A stretch of DNA of 64,000 nt from Luidia sarsii (taxonomy: Eukaryota > Echinodermata > Asteroidea > Paxillosida > Luidiidae): NCBI GenBank assembly GCA_949987565.1, contig OX465107.1:14896696-14960695 (forward strand), read 5' to 3'. Numbering within the stretch: position 1 is the first letter of the stretch; each line of letters begins with the position of its first letter. The position numbers and the translations under genes were made by a program. Shown here piece by piece: positions 12,486 through 24,800 of this stretch. Below the pieces are notes generated by a model, which did not search any database, was not told the origin of the DNA, and saw only the letters and a program-made list of their open reading frames with translations.

Positions 12486-13351
12486 AGTTTTCTTTGCCAT
12501 TTTTGAAAACGGCTCAGATTGTCCTTATTTGACCCTTTTCGAAGACACGACTTCGGCTCAGGAGTCGTCCTCGTCATGTATCCGCTGAAAACACACCTTT
12601 TTTTCCTTTGACGTTGAAGCTCTGTTCTCTTATTCGGACTGTAGACGCCTTTTACCAAGCGATGGGTGTCAGAAATAAATCTGGTGTGAACGGCGTCCGA
12701 GCCAGAGCTTGTGCTGCCGCCACGAAAAGATCCCAAGCAGGCTTCACCCTTAACCTCAAAGGGCGCCCTCATACGTGCACCTATGTCAAATGCATGCAAT
12801 ACACGCCTCCAGATATTGTGTCGATGTACCTACTCCACAGTTTCAACCGTTTGTAATACAATCTCTGATTCAATTCACGAACTTGCGTGATTTCCTAGAG
12901 TAATGACTTCTCCACCAACTGATTATTTAGCTTTTGAATAGAAACAAAAAACCCTCTAAGATTGTGAGACAAAGAATAACCCTATCCTTTTGTCAGTTTA
13001 TAGGTAGGCCTAGTCGTGACGTGATACTCTTTCTATCTAACCCGATTGGGGTGCTAAAGCCCTTCAAAAAGAAGGTTCGCAATAGAAACAGCGATCGCCT
13101 TGTAGTAGTTGTGGTAGATCGGAAGAAGTAGTTTATCACGCATTGATTTAGAAGCTTTAAACAGCGCCCTCTTTTAACAAACAACTGAAATGAAGTAACT
13201 TGGATAATGCATGTCCTACGGAAAAAAAAATTCGAGTCAGTAAAGACCGCAAAATAATGAAGAAAATTTAGAAAATGGGAAATAAAAAGGATAGAAATAA
13301 AAAAAAGTCAGAGAAAGTAAAACAATAAGAATAAAAGATCCACAATTAGGA

Positions 13352-13462
13352 GGGCCTGACGTTTCGATCCATGCAGGATCTTTCTCAAAGAATGATTCTG
13401 TCTTTGAGAAAGGTCCTGCTGATGGGTCGAAACGTCAGGCCCACTTAATTCATGAGATTGAT
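13352..13462. repeat. Dispersed 'CCTGCTAGGATCG' repeat, head-to-head pair
   Basis: A minus-strand copy (GGGCCTGACGTTTCGATCC, then 'caggatctttctcaaag') is followed at once by a plus-strand copy (TTTGAGAAAGGTCCTGC, then TCGAAACGTCAGGCCCAC). The two form an imperfect palindrome of about 110 bp with a short centre near 13400. Confidence 0.85.
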
Positions 13463-14040
13463 TTAAAAAAGGGGTGAAGAAACTTAGAGAAATGGACATA
13501 AAACAAACATCAAGTTTGCATTAAAAAGAACAGCGCTTTGGGGTGCAGCACACAAAATCCATCCAAGATGGCTCCGCCGAGCTGATTATCATAAAGTGTG
13601 TACCCACAACTTTTTTTTAATAAGGGGTCTTTGGAGGCTAATTAACTGATACATTGTAGAACAAGTGAAGCTTAAGACAACCTGGGGTTCACTCTTCAAT
13701 TTGGTATGAAATTTGGACCATATCTGGCTTTAAATGTGGCCCTATTTGGCTGCGGAAGTGGAGGGGTCCATCTCAAAATCCTTGCAGAAATTCGGCTTGG
13801 ACGACTGTAGACATTTTGGGGGTGTTTTTTTCTGGCGGTAATTAGCAAAAAATCTAATCGGCTAAGGGCACTAAAATTGAAAAGAATCTGAGAGATGAAG
13901 GTCCAAACTACAATTTTAAGTATAGCTACAAGAACTGAGAGACTTTTGGGCATGGGATAATTGGCTTTGAAAGTGAGTGTTTTTGTACAGTGTTCAATGG
14001 GAGCTCTATTTAGTGTTCTGCACCCTTTGAACATTCAAAA

Positions 14041-14071
14041 GCGCCCTCTGTGTGAAATGAATAGAGGGCGC
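14041..14071. promoter_or_regulatory. Opposed pair of GAGGGCGC (CTCF-like) motifs
   Basis: GCGCCCTC at 14041-14048 and GAGGGCGC at 14064-14071 lie on opposite strands 15 bases apart. The octamer matches the core of the CTCF consensus (AG[AG]GGGCGC-like). It is the only place in the window where two of the ten exact copies are this close. Binding is inference; only the words are seen. Confidence 0.25.
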
Positions 14072-17000
14072 ACTTGCACTGTCTCAACTTCCCACAATTT
14101 CTGCACCCACATACAAAGTAAAATCAAAATTAGAATTTCGATTCCGCAGCTAGTTGTCGAACAAAAAGAAACAGTTTATACGTTTACAAATATCTTAAGA
14201 TAATCAAATCGACTGAATTTCGTGATCGATTAATATTTGAGGTATGCTTTAAACCTCAGGCGAAAAAAAACCCGGATTATTTTAATTTGTATAATTATAA
14301 CTGATCAGGAAACCTGTAGCTTTAACTTGAAAAATTCCACAAACCTACAAACGAAAAACCAACCGATCGCGACTGAACTGATTAATCACACAATCAAACA
14401 AACAGTGAGGGCGCTAAACAAAAGTACCGATTTCGGAAGGGAATTGACATTTGGAAATGGAGTGGAAAATGAAGTGGAAACGTCCAACAAACAAATTAAG
14501 CCTAGAGGAATTGTATGTGTGTAAATGTCGCAAGTTCATGTGGTAGCTTGAGTTCAGAAGGGGTCATGGGGTGCACAGTGAGTGAGCCTGCTGAGCAAAG
14601 GCGGCAAAGTACACAGCACGTGCCGTGCCAATTTAAAACAGTTACAGAAAAACCAACAGGCCAGAGCTCAACTCCTACCGAGGTTATGGGCGGAGACACG
14701 AGACGGGGTGGGCTTGAACGGGCTGACTGACTGTATGAAAGCACGGCCAAGATAACTAGAAGGAGCCAGGAATTCGCCAGTAGACGCGAACATGAACTGA
14801 AAAAATGTATACCGTTGGAGTCCATGGAATTGATTCATCTTCAAAGGCATTCTTCTTTGAGGAAATCGAAACTCCACGCCCTCGCTTTCATGATTCTCAT
14901 GAATTTCATATCGATATACTACCGCAAATTCTCGTCGTTTCTCATCCCTCACCCTTCTCGGGCACTCTTAATTTTCGTGATTTGCATTTTAATCATTTCG
15001 GTTAGCAAGGCGTTGCCAAATTTTTGGATCACCACTAATCAATCTCGAAGTTGATGTTTTCATGACTCAGAATTTGTTTGCGATTACTCGTCGATTCAAT
15101 TCTCAGAAATACACACAAGGTTTTCCATTCCTTTTTTTCCCAGGCATCTTATAACTAAACCCGAGCCAAATGAGGATATCAAAGTAAATCAAGCTCGGTT
15201 TTGTCGTACGTTCTGGGAAGCTTTGGATGCGTATAGCTTTGTGGGTGTTCTATCAATTGGTTATTTCCCTCCTTTTATCGTCTTTTTAACGAGCTCGTAA
15301 AATGACAATGCTGACGAATTTGCACGCCAAGCATTTGGAAGACACTCACTGCTTTGGAATGGTATGAGAGACGTTTATTCAATGGAAAGACTGACTCGCT
15401 AGCTTAAGATGAACGGAATAAATCGGAGCAGGAAAGAACAAAAGAAAGCACACGAGGAAGGAAGAAAGGCGAGGAGATACAATTGAAAGTTTCCGATACA
15501 CAAGGTATTAATTACACTATAGCAACGAGTGTGTGGGCGAGGGTGTGGAGGAAGGGTAGGGCGATGAGTAGGATCAGTCATTACTGAGCCTGTCTTTTGG
15601 TAAGTGTTGGAACATAGAGTGATACACGTATAGCACGACCGGAGTCATGCTACGTGTATCATATGCCTAACGTATATCAACACGTCCAATTGAATAAGTA
15701 GTGCTCGTTATAATAATTACATACGTATATCCGTTTGATTACGATCTACCCTCTCGTTTCAACAGCTCGGTCGATGGGGAATACTTCCTACTTCCGCTCT
15801 GCTTCTTGACAATCACACAAAATATAAAATCATTTCAGACCTGCTATTTCAGGCCTTGAAAACGACCCTGTGGATTAATGGAGATAATTTACTCGATCAC
15901 TTGGTATTCATGGCCAGATGACGTTCACTGACTCGACACATTTCAATCGCATGGAATAATGATAAAATTGTATCGCTGATGTTTGGATTCAAATCGCTGT
16001 TTGAATACCAGAAGAATGTTGTGTTCATACAGAAGAATGTTGTGTGCATTACATGTAGACATATTTCGGCTAGATACTGTCCAGGTATATAACTGGGAGA
16101 GATCTTAAGAAACGATTTATGCGTTCCTTATTGCCTTGACCACATGGCTAATATATCATACTGTAGTGTAATACCCCGCTATTTCCATGAATCACCATGG
16201 TCACTGTGTGAGCGTAAAATTAGGCCTGTCTTTTGTAGTTTTCTCTAATATCTGCGTCATTCGGGTCTCGAGTTTGTACAATGTCTGAAGCGCTGTTTGT
16301 GCTGGCCCTGTTCTGTAGCATTTGCAATGATCGAGGTCTGGTTGAACTCTTTCAAACACAGCCACAAGAATTTGGAAACAACTCTTACATTTCGCTTTCG
16401 TGGCTTTTCTACAAATCTGTCACTGAAATCTTTCGAACCTGGAAAGCGTAAAGGTATTGATTAAACTGATGTTTCCTGCAAAGATTGGCAGATTTTTTTT
16501 TTTTTTAGAGAGTTGCGTGTTTTGTTTAACCTTTCTCTGTTCGGTTATAGAGGCCAAGGGGTGGAGCCTTCGGCGTGGAAGTCATATGCACGTGCCGAAG
16601 GGAAAGATCTCAGGGGCTGGTTGTAGAGATCCTTAGTTCACTTCTCACTGGGGATATCGTCAACTTCGTTGTTCCCAGTCATCCTGATCAAGACCAGAAA
16701 TTCTCGTCTTTTTGTCTGTTCGTGCCAAGCCTGCTCGGTTCGTATGCGTCTCTTTCTTTCCTGTGGGTGTACAAAGGTTGTTTTTTTCTGAGGTGTTGGG
16801 GAATAGGAAAAAGCATCAGATGCTGTTGTAAACAGACAGAAAGGTACAATCCCGAGCAGCTGACTCGAGTTTATTTCACTGGTCTAATTCCCCCGATCCA
16901 AAATGATTACGGTGAATCACCAGTTGCTGTTCACGTTGAAGAATGATCTGTCAATGTTTCTCCGAGTTCAGTGTAATTTTCCCAGCGCAGCTAGCGCAAA

Positions 17001-18839
17001 GTTGCTGCCGAGATGATAACGCCGCGAGACGCCAAGTCTGTCTAACTCTGAGTCATCGTGTTCAGGGGGGAAGCGTCGACGAATTCACTGGCAAAGTTGG
17101 CTGGGCTGCTTCTTGCCCGTCCCCCTTCTGGGGGAGCGAGCACAAAGGTGGGCGCTTTAATCGTGAGGAGGGAAGCAACAAAAGAGGCGGGTCGGTGTGA
17201 TTGAAGCGCCGGTTGTAAAAGGCAATCGCTGCAGCATTAAACGATCTTTAAGAAGCCCGGAGCTGCCGACTGGTCACTTCAAGGCGGCCGTGGTTTTTCA
17301 CCTAATTAAACCGGTTTAATCGGCGGTGTTGGTGGCACAGGACATTCAGTTCTCATCCACAGGGGAAACTGCGAGATTAAATTGATCGGATGGGGGTATG
17401 GTGAGTTACCGCGTAGGACTTGCATTCTAGTGCTACTCTGCTGCACGGGATCCTTTCTCCGCGTCTGCTGTACTTTCAGCCAGTGATGGTGCGTGGGTCT
17501 GGCTACTGTTCCTACTTGTCACCAATATCATTTGGGACGCAACCAGGGGTAATCGGCCCAAGCAAACGTTGATAAACCTCCGCCGGCAGTACCGGCACAG
17601 CTTCCGAGGCCTGGACCTGTTAGCCACATATCCCGTTCTGGACCACAAGCTGAGACTCCAAAATAAATTTCACCTTCCAGAGCAATATTTGTTCTTCGTT
17701 TGAAATGGATTCTTCCCCCGAAGAGCAAGATCCCATGCTGGCCGACGGAGGTAGCGGCTGAATAGGCCCGAAGGCACGAAAAAGCTTGGCCTGGCGTGTG
17801 GCCTGTGTTCTGCAAACCGCCCCGACGAACAACACAAACTGTAGCAGAGAAGAGTGCCAATCATCTGACCGTATTTTCTGATGGAGAGTCGGTGAGCCCG
17901 GGAGAGAGAGAGAAAAAAAAAAACCTCAAGAGAAGAGAAAAGACATCGGAAGCAGTTGGCACGAGTCTGTACCTTGGAGGAGGTGTGTACACCAGCCTGG
18001 CAGCCTGTGAAAGTGAACTCACCGGTGATGGAAATAGAATGATTGGTGACTGGAGTGTATCCACGAATCCACGTGTTGCGATGATCTTGGAGCCAGTACG
18101 GAGATTTGAGCATCACACGCCGGTATAGTGGTGACCCGAAGCTTGCGGTCACTGATGTGCAACTGTGAAGCATTTTGTTTGTGTCAGATGGACATCACCG
18201 CCTCCTTCTATCCTTTTACTTGACTCGTAGGAGTCACACCCTAACACGGCACCATCTGCAATCATCGCATCGCACCTTAAGACCGGACACTTCTCCTCCG
18301 CTAGTCACTTGGCGAACGATCGCCCTCCAAGAGAGGCCCCGTGTCAAGCTGCAAATTATAAAGGACGCAGATCCATCTGATTCGGGTGGTTGGATTTTAA
18401 ATCACCGTTTTTTCTCTAGAAACATTTATTATTCAACCGAGCGACAAGACTTCCTTCAGTCAAATTCGAAAACCAAAGACAGAAAAGCGCCGTATAATAT
18501 AGACGGAAAGACATCAGCTGTCAAATGAAAAAAAAAACGTCTGTGGAATAAGTACCTCGAGAAAACATATAAGAACTCACCAAAGATTTATTAGTTTGGA
18601 AAGCAAAAGGCATAGTAGGTTATTCATCATCACACAAACTGCCAAGGCATCGACTGAGTAAAATAAACCTGCTTTTAGGTGTGTGTTTTTACGAACTATT
18701 TTTTGGGGAAGAGAGCCTGAAAGCCTCGCGTGCCACAACCTGCTCGCGCAGACAACTCTTTGGAGCGGAAATCTCAGCTGACACAATCGGAGGTTTCTTC
18801 TTGATGCAGCGGGCGACACGCTCCTATCTGCACGGTACC

Positions 18840-21800
18840 ATGCGCCGTCCGACCGCAATGAGGTGGACTCTACTAGTAATCCCCATGATCCTCTGCACGC
18901 TAAGGTAAGTCTAATCCATGTTTTCCACTGGGAAAACCCCCCTCCACTAAGGGACATCGCTCTCTCCACTTGCACGACCTTAAGAAATTAGACATGCATG
19001 TATGCATTTATTCGAAGAGTAATTTCATAGCTGTTTTGTTTGGATCCCTTTAAACTAATTGCTACAATGTGTTAACTTTGTTAGCCTTGTTTGAGAAGAC
19101 GTTAACTACCTGATAACAAGTTGGTGGGAGGAATGGCTTCAGTCTGTGTGGAGGTTAGGGTGTCGATCTCGGAGTAAGCAAGCACACACGTGCCAGTCAG
19201 GAGTACGGCCAATAAGGCGCAGAGTGTATAGCTTTGCCGCAAGTACCGTAAAAAATTGTCTGAAATTGAGCGTGTAACCACGCAGGATTTGCACCACGCA
19301 TCGCGTCAATTCCCCACCGGATATGAAACTCGGTGTGTAGGTGTTGTGGAGTTCAGTGTGCTTTCTGTCTTCAAACTCAAAAAATGATTTGTTTATCTAG
19401 CATACTGACTTTATGGCTCGCATGCATAGAGGATTTTTGGCATCAGAATTAAATGGACGTTCTGACCCGTTTGCTTTGCATTCACAATTTTGGAATTCAA
19501 CTACTAATATGGAATATACGCACATAAACCGTTATTAACGGCTGAACAAGTATGGATTGTGAAGACTCTCCGATGTTATCATGTAAAAATATATAGAAGA
19601 GCAATCAATTGGTAAACCAAAAGGGAAGAATACATAATTTTGCTTTAAAGCAAAAGGAGGGAGATACTTGCTTGAAATTAACTATTTTTTTGATCAGGAA
19701 TGACTGTTGAGTTGTGTACGCGTCAGGAGTAAGGCTAGAAGCCCTAGGCTTATCTCCTTCCCCTCTCAGGCGTCCGCTCTTAGCATCTATCAAAGGCTCC
19801 AGGTCAATGCAACGTGTCCACTCCTTGTAGCCTTGGCAACTGTTTCGTCAATTCGCGTTTGGTTTCAATAGCTATTTGTGTGTACTTCAACGCTTTCAGG
19901 TCAACTCGTACCTTGGTCAACTCGTACCTTGGTCAACTCGTACCGTCAATTAAGTCAACTCGTACCGTCAATTAAGTCAACTCGTACCTTCAGTTAAGTC
20001 AAGTCGTACCTTCGAAAGTTTTCATGTGTTGAGAGTTTCGCGGAAAATATCGATGGATAATATGATCGATGCGTGATGTTTGGGTATTATCGTGGTGGGT
20101 TTTAGTATTTATTCGCTATGAGTGGGTTTTTACGTTGAATATAATTGTTATTGTAGTGTGTGTTTTTTTTTTGGGGGGGATGGACACACGTTGTTTTTTG
20201 CGTGAATAATGCGTTGTGGGATTTTTTGAATGCTTTGCTTTACGAGTTGACTAATAAATGAAGGTACGAGTTGACCAAGGTACGAATTGACTTAAATGAA
20301 GGTACGAGTTGACCAAGGTACGAGTTGACCTGTTACCTACTTCAACCAACTTCATGATTTGGTGCGACTTAAAAGTGAGCGTTTCAACAAGTGCACTTTC
20401 AGTACTGTTATAATTATACATCATACCAACATGGGAAATAGGTGATGTTACAAGTGTGCGATGTTTTGAATCCCTGACGTCATGGTAGATTTTAACGAGG
20501 TTTCTGGTTCTGTACTTCCATGTGTGACGCCGGTTCGAATCCCACCCATGCACAGACGTCACGCATGGATTGAAGCCATTTTGAGGCAATCAGGAATTAT
20601 CCGGATTATAGTCTACATGTCTTTTACTCTCTGTTGCATACCACTATTTTCTTCTTAACCATTTCACTTTGAGGGGTTTGAAGATACAGGAAAATATGGC
20701 TGATGGACACAGGTACAAATATCCGAGAGTAGGCAGATCAGTCAATTTGCAGTCTCTTTCTCAGTCTATTCTCAAAAACCCAAAGTAAAACAAAAGGAAA
20801 CTGCTCCATGTGTGAACTTTCCAATTTTCTTTCGCGCAAATGATATCATTTTTTACGACGCAGCTTTTAAAGCAAGATTAAAAGGACCCATTTATATCCT
20901 AGCAGGAGCTTTCGTAAATCATATCATTTTTAGGAAGCAACATTTCTCAAAAACTCAAAAGACCTGATATTTCTGTCCCAGCAGGACCGTAGTCATAGGG
21001 ACTTTGCTTATAGCCAATGTGCGTCATTCTCATTAAGAGCTGTGGTCTATTTCGTATACCGACTGCCGCAAAGCCAAGACAACAGAGTAATCACTGAAAT
21101 ACACTTTGAAATATCCACCCACCTAACCTGCTTATCTCAGGGGTTGTGTATACGGGAAGCTTCAGGGCGAAATGCTACTTCACAAGTGCATTTCAATGTC
21201 AACCCCTATGTACTTTAATCACGGTTAATCTATGTGGGCCAAACGCTTAGAGTTTCCGTTAACTCCCCCGAGATGCGTGCTATGTTTAACCCATGTCGCT
21301 AATAACCTCTCTCCAACCATAATGTGTATACTGTCTGCTCCCAAATGCCCCATAAATCCCTTTTTCACGTGGGATTTTTTTAGGGGACAGATTCAACTTT
21401 TGTTTTGATAATTTTAACCTTTCGTCCGCTGTTTCTCTGTCGTCTTAATTTTATAGGTGATTATTTTCCCGCTCAATCACCAGTGTTGCAGTGTGGTCTG
21501 TGACGTATTATCGTTATGCAGACAAAAAAATGCTTTTGTTTTGTAAAGTATTGATGATTTCAAATCCCCTATTTTCGAGGGACAGACTTTTCACAAAGAT
21601 AAAAGGATTGGTAAATGGTAAAAGTTCCAGTGTGAATGAGCTGCCATTGATGTAGGTTGGTGAGGATATAATTCGCCATTTGCAGTGACACCGGAAACCT
21701 TTGCTAGGGCAGAATTGATCACGTCAGAGCCTAGACCGTGATGACTTCAGTCAGCATATCGGTGAAACCTCTGGCCGAACGGAAAAACGAAAGGTCGTCG

Positions 21801-24800
21801 GGGTTTGACTCCTGCAGAGAATGGATTTAAGTCCCCCAAAAGCAATTGGCACAACGTTCTGAGTATGAGCTAAAGCGATGCGGCATGGAGGAAACAATAT
21901 AACTGACTGAAAATTACCAAATAACCAAATCCAAGGGCTTAATGTTTCGATTCTAGCATGAAGTCTGTCAAGAGCCTTTTCAATGATCCACATCAGGGAG
22001 AAAAAAAACGTTACAAGTCATTAGAAAACGCCATTATTTCTTATCATGTGCACTCCTATTCAGACCCTTTCTGGTTTCCAAGAGATGTTTCCTTCCCTAC
22101 ATTATGGTGTGTATCACTATTTGCTTCCTCCTAATTTCCTGTAGGAGTGATGCCAGCGCCGTCTACATCCGAAACGACATGTCGAGGAAGTCCTTCTCGG
22201 GTGGCGGAGGCAAGTCGGGCAGCGGGAGTGGAGGGGGAGCTAACGGGGAACTGTCCCGCTCCTCGAGCACCATTTGCCGCTCCTTTCCCGGACTGACCCG
22301 TAAACAGCTGCAACAATGCAGGCGCGCCCCCGATGTGGTGGCCTCTGCGATCAGCGGCATTCGTATCGCCGTGGACGAGTGTGGTAATCGGATGAAGGAG
22401 AGAAGATGGAATTGCTCCAATCTCCGCACCAAGAATGGCAATCCTTACACCAACATCATGATGACTAAAGGTGAGCTGACTTTCAAACCTCTTCTTCCAA
22501 AACTTAACTTATTTCATGTATCTTAAAGACGCTTTGGGAACAGCGGTTGAATATCATCATGCTACTTCTACTAGTTGGCGGACCGGCATCCGAGATAGAG
22601 TACACAATGCCTTGCTAAATATGATGGGCAACACCTCACACAAACATGCTACAAGATGAAAAGTGTATCTCAGAAATCACCGAAAGCAGTATTAACCGAA
22701 GGCCCTTTGTATGAGCTTGGAGATGAAGTGCTTCATTGGATGCAAAGTTACTGATTGATATTTTCCACTTTCTGGTGCTTCTCAGGCGAGATACATGACG
22801 TAGATACAATGAGCTTGTCATATAACGACAATCATCTTGGTGATCATTAATCTTTATTCGAGAAAAACATTGCTACTTTGCAAAGCGATGGATACTCTTT
22901 GGGGTAAGCCCTTACCCATATCCTTAGCACATAGCTAATATAGAACCATGCTGCTCTTTGGCGGGTAAAACTTGGATTGTTTGTTTCCAGGAGTTCCACT
23001 TGTATCTTACGCTAAGCATCCGGTATTTGAATAGAAGACAAACGCTAACAATATATTGGGAGGGCCTGGCTGGAATGTTCTTCAAGTGGTCAAGTCAAAC
23101 GCCAAAAAATGTGGATGGTAAGCCTAATGGTATTGGTAAGCCATGCTCAGAAGGCTCTTGCTTAAACAGCTCCAGTCCATGGAATTTGGTCTAGGTGCAT
23201 AGAACCAGAGTCTATACTCACAAGGACCCCAAGACATCTCTATCCCCTGTTACCGCGAGAATTGCCTTTTCTCTTTCCAAAGTCCAGCGCTCGTTCGTAG
23301 ACGCGCAACCCTCTCCCCACTCAAACAAACAGGAACAAAAAAAACTTGATCTGACGAAATCCCAAGGTATTAGCTGATTTGGAGGTGTGGAGTGACAGAA
23401 TCCTTGCAGGTAAATCTCCCACCGTGGGGACAGTGCTGGATGAAATGCAAATCATCACTGACTCAGACAATAGAATCGTGGCAAGGTTGCGGCCATCTTC
23501 AAAGGGTCAGGGGTCAAGCTGGTTGGTCAAGCAAATCCCCGTACACTCCCTGTCTGTGGTCACTCGTCTCTCTGCTGGAGCTAATTACAAAGAGAGAGCC
23601 GACTTGGTACCCCCCCCCCCCCACACACACGCACCATACAAAACACTGCAGTGGTCCATGCATGCATAATAACGTTTATTCGGTTGAATGCAAACTTAGA
23701 TCTGGCGTATCTAGAATTGTCTACAAAAGTTCAACCCAAATCCTGGGAGCACAAGTTGTCGGATAGTGTCACTAAGGAGCTGGACGCTCGTCGGTTTGAT
23801 TACACTTTTATGACTGGTTCCCGCGCAACGACCAGGATCAAAGCACACTGTGTCAACACTCAACACATCCCCCAATGCAATAGTCTACCTTACACACTGG
23901 TGTACTGTATGCCAGTAGCGTCATGGCCCTACAGGCTTCCAAGCCACAGGGAGACCAGTGTACACTGTATACATGGACCACAATGTGTCGGCAATGAGCG
24001 GATATGATCTATATTCATCAGGGGAAATCAATATGACCTTGACGATGGCTTTTGGCTCCGAGCTCCCGGAGGACAAATCATCTCTAATCCTTCCAGCTCA
24101 ACTCTCTACTTCCCAGGTGTCTCGCTTAACAATTTCAACCTAGAGGTTATTGCGCAGGTTTTCGCGCCACAAATATCATTTTTTCCACTGATGGTTAGCA
24201 GGCCCATTATGTGGTTACCCTTACAATTTCATTCATGGTCTATCATTAAACCTATATGGACGACATTCATTTTTGTATCAAATATGTGAAAGAGTGTGCA
24301 CATAGACTGGTGTATTTTAAACAATTTTTGAAAATAGCCAGGAAACTATCAAAGTGTTGATTGACTGATCGATTATCGATCCCACCTCGAAATAATGTCA
24401 GGAAGTATTGATTTGCAACTAGGCCTATAGGGTGCCGACGAAATAGCAAAGTACATGACACGTTCAAGAGTCTCGTTTATCTAAATCTTTATTTAGACTA
24501 GAAACGTCATGGAAACGGTCAAAGTTGATTTACCTGTATGACAACCACAGCCATTATGTTCTGACCAATCATGATCATCAGACACTTACTGTGAAACCTA
24601 CTCACTGTCTCTCAAGCGTCGCGGTTGGTCGAATGTTTCACGGGGGAAAAAAACCCCACCAGCCCTCTGATCACTTCATTAAAAGTCGAAGCAGACAGGC
24701 AAGGTCGCCATGGATTCCTGAAGATCCCAAATCGTTGGGCGATAATTTGTTCACTTTGTTTCGGAGAATAGCGAAAAGTCAGTGGGACAAGATAGTACGT

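Larger units (their letters stand above)
5811..18839. other. Intergenic region upstream of Wnt10
   Basis: About 13 kb without a recognisable coding exon. It holds copies of the dispersed repeat (6953, 7990-8170, 13352-13462), one tRNA-like SINE remnant (12418-12485), a cluster of CCAAT boxes and octamers (9781-9926), and several GAGGGCGC words (12158, 12763, 13164, 14041, 14064, 14407). Open frames of 110-185 codons occur (for example 12248-12799 minus, 17670-18173 minus and 10466-10813 plus). They overlap repeats, overlap one another in several frames, or carry no recognisable motif. Wnt10 cis-regulation and its 5' UTR are expected somewhere in the right part. Confidence 0.6.

Noticed and set aside
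12248..12799. 183-codon open frame on the minus strand
   Set aside because: Its C-terminal half is the antisense of the SINE at 12418-12485 and its flanks; the N-terminal half shows no motif and another frame is open opposite it.
17670..18173. 167-codon minus-strand frame upstream of Wnt10
   Set aside because: Three or more frames are open over the same bases, there are no motifs, and it sits where the Wnt10 5' UTR or promoter is expected.
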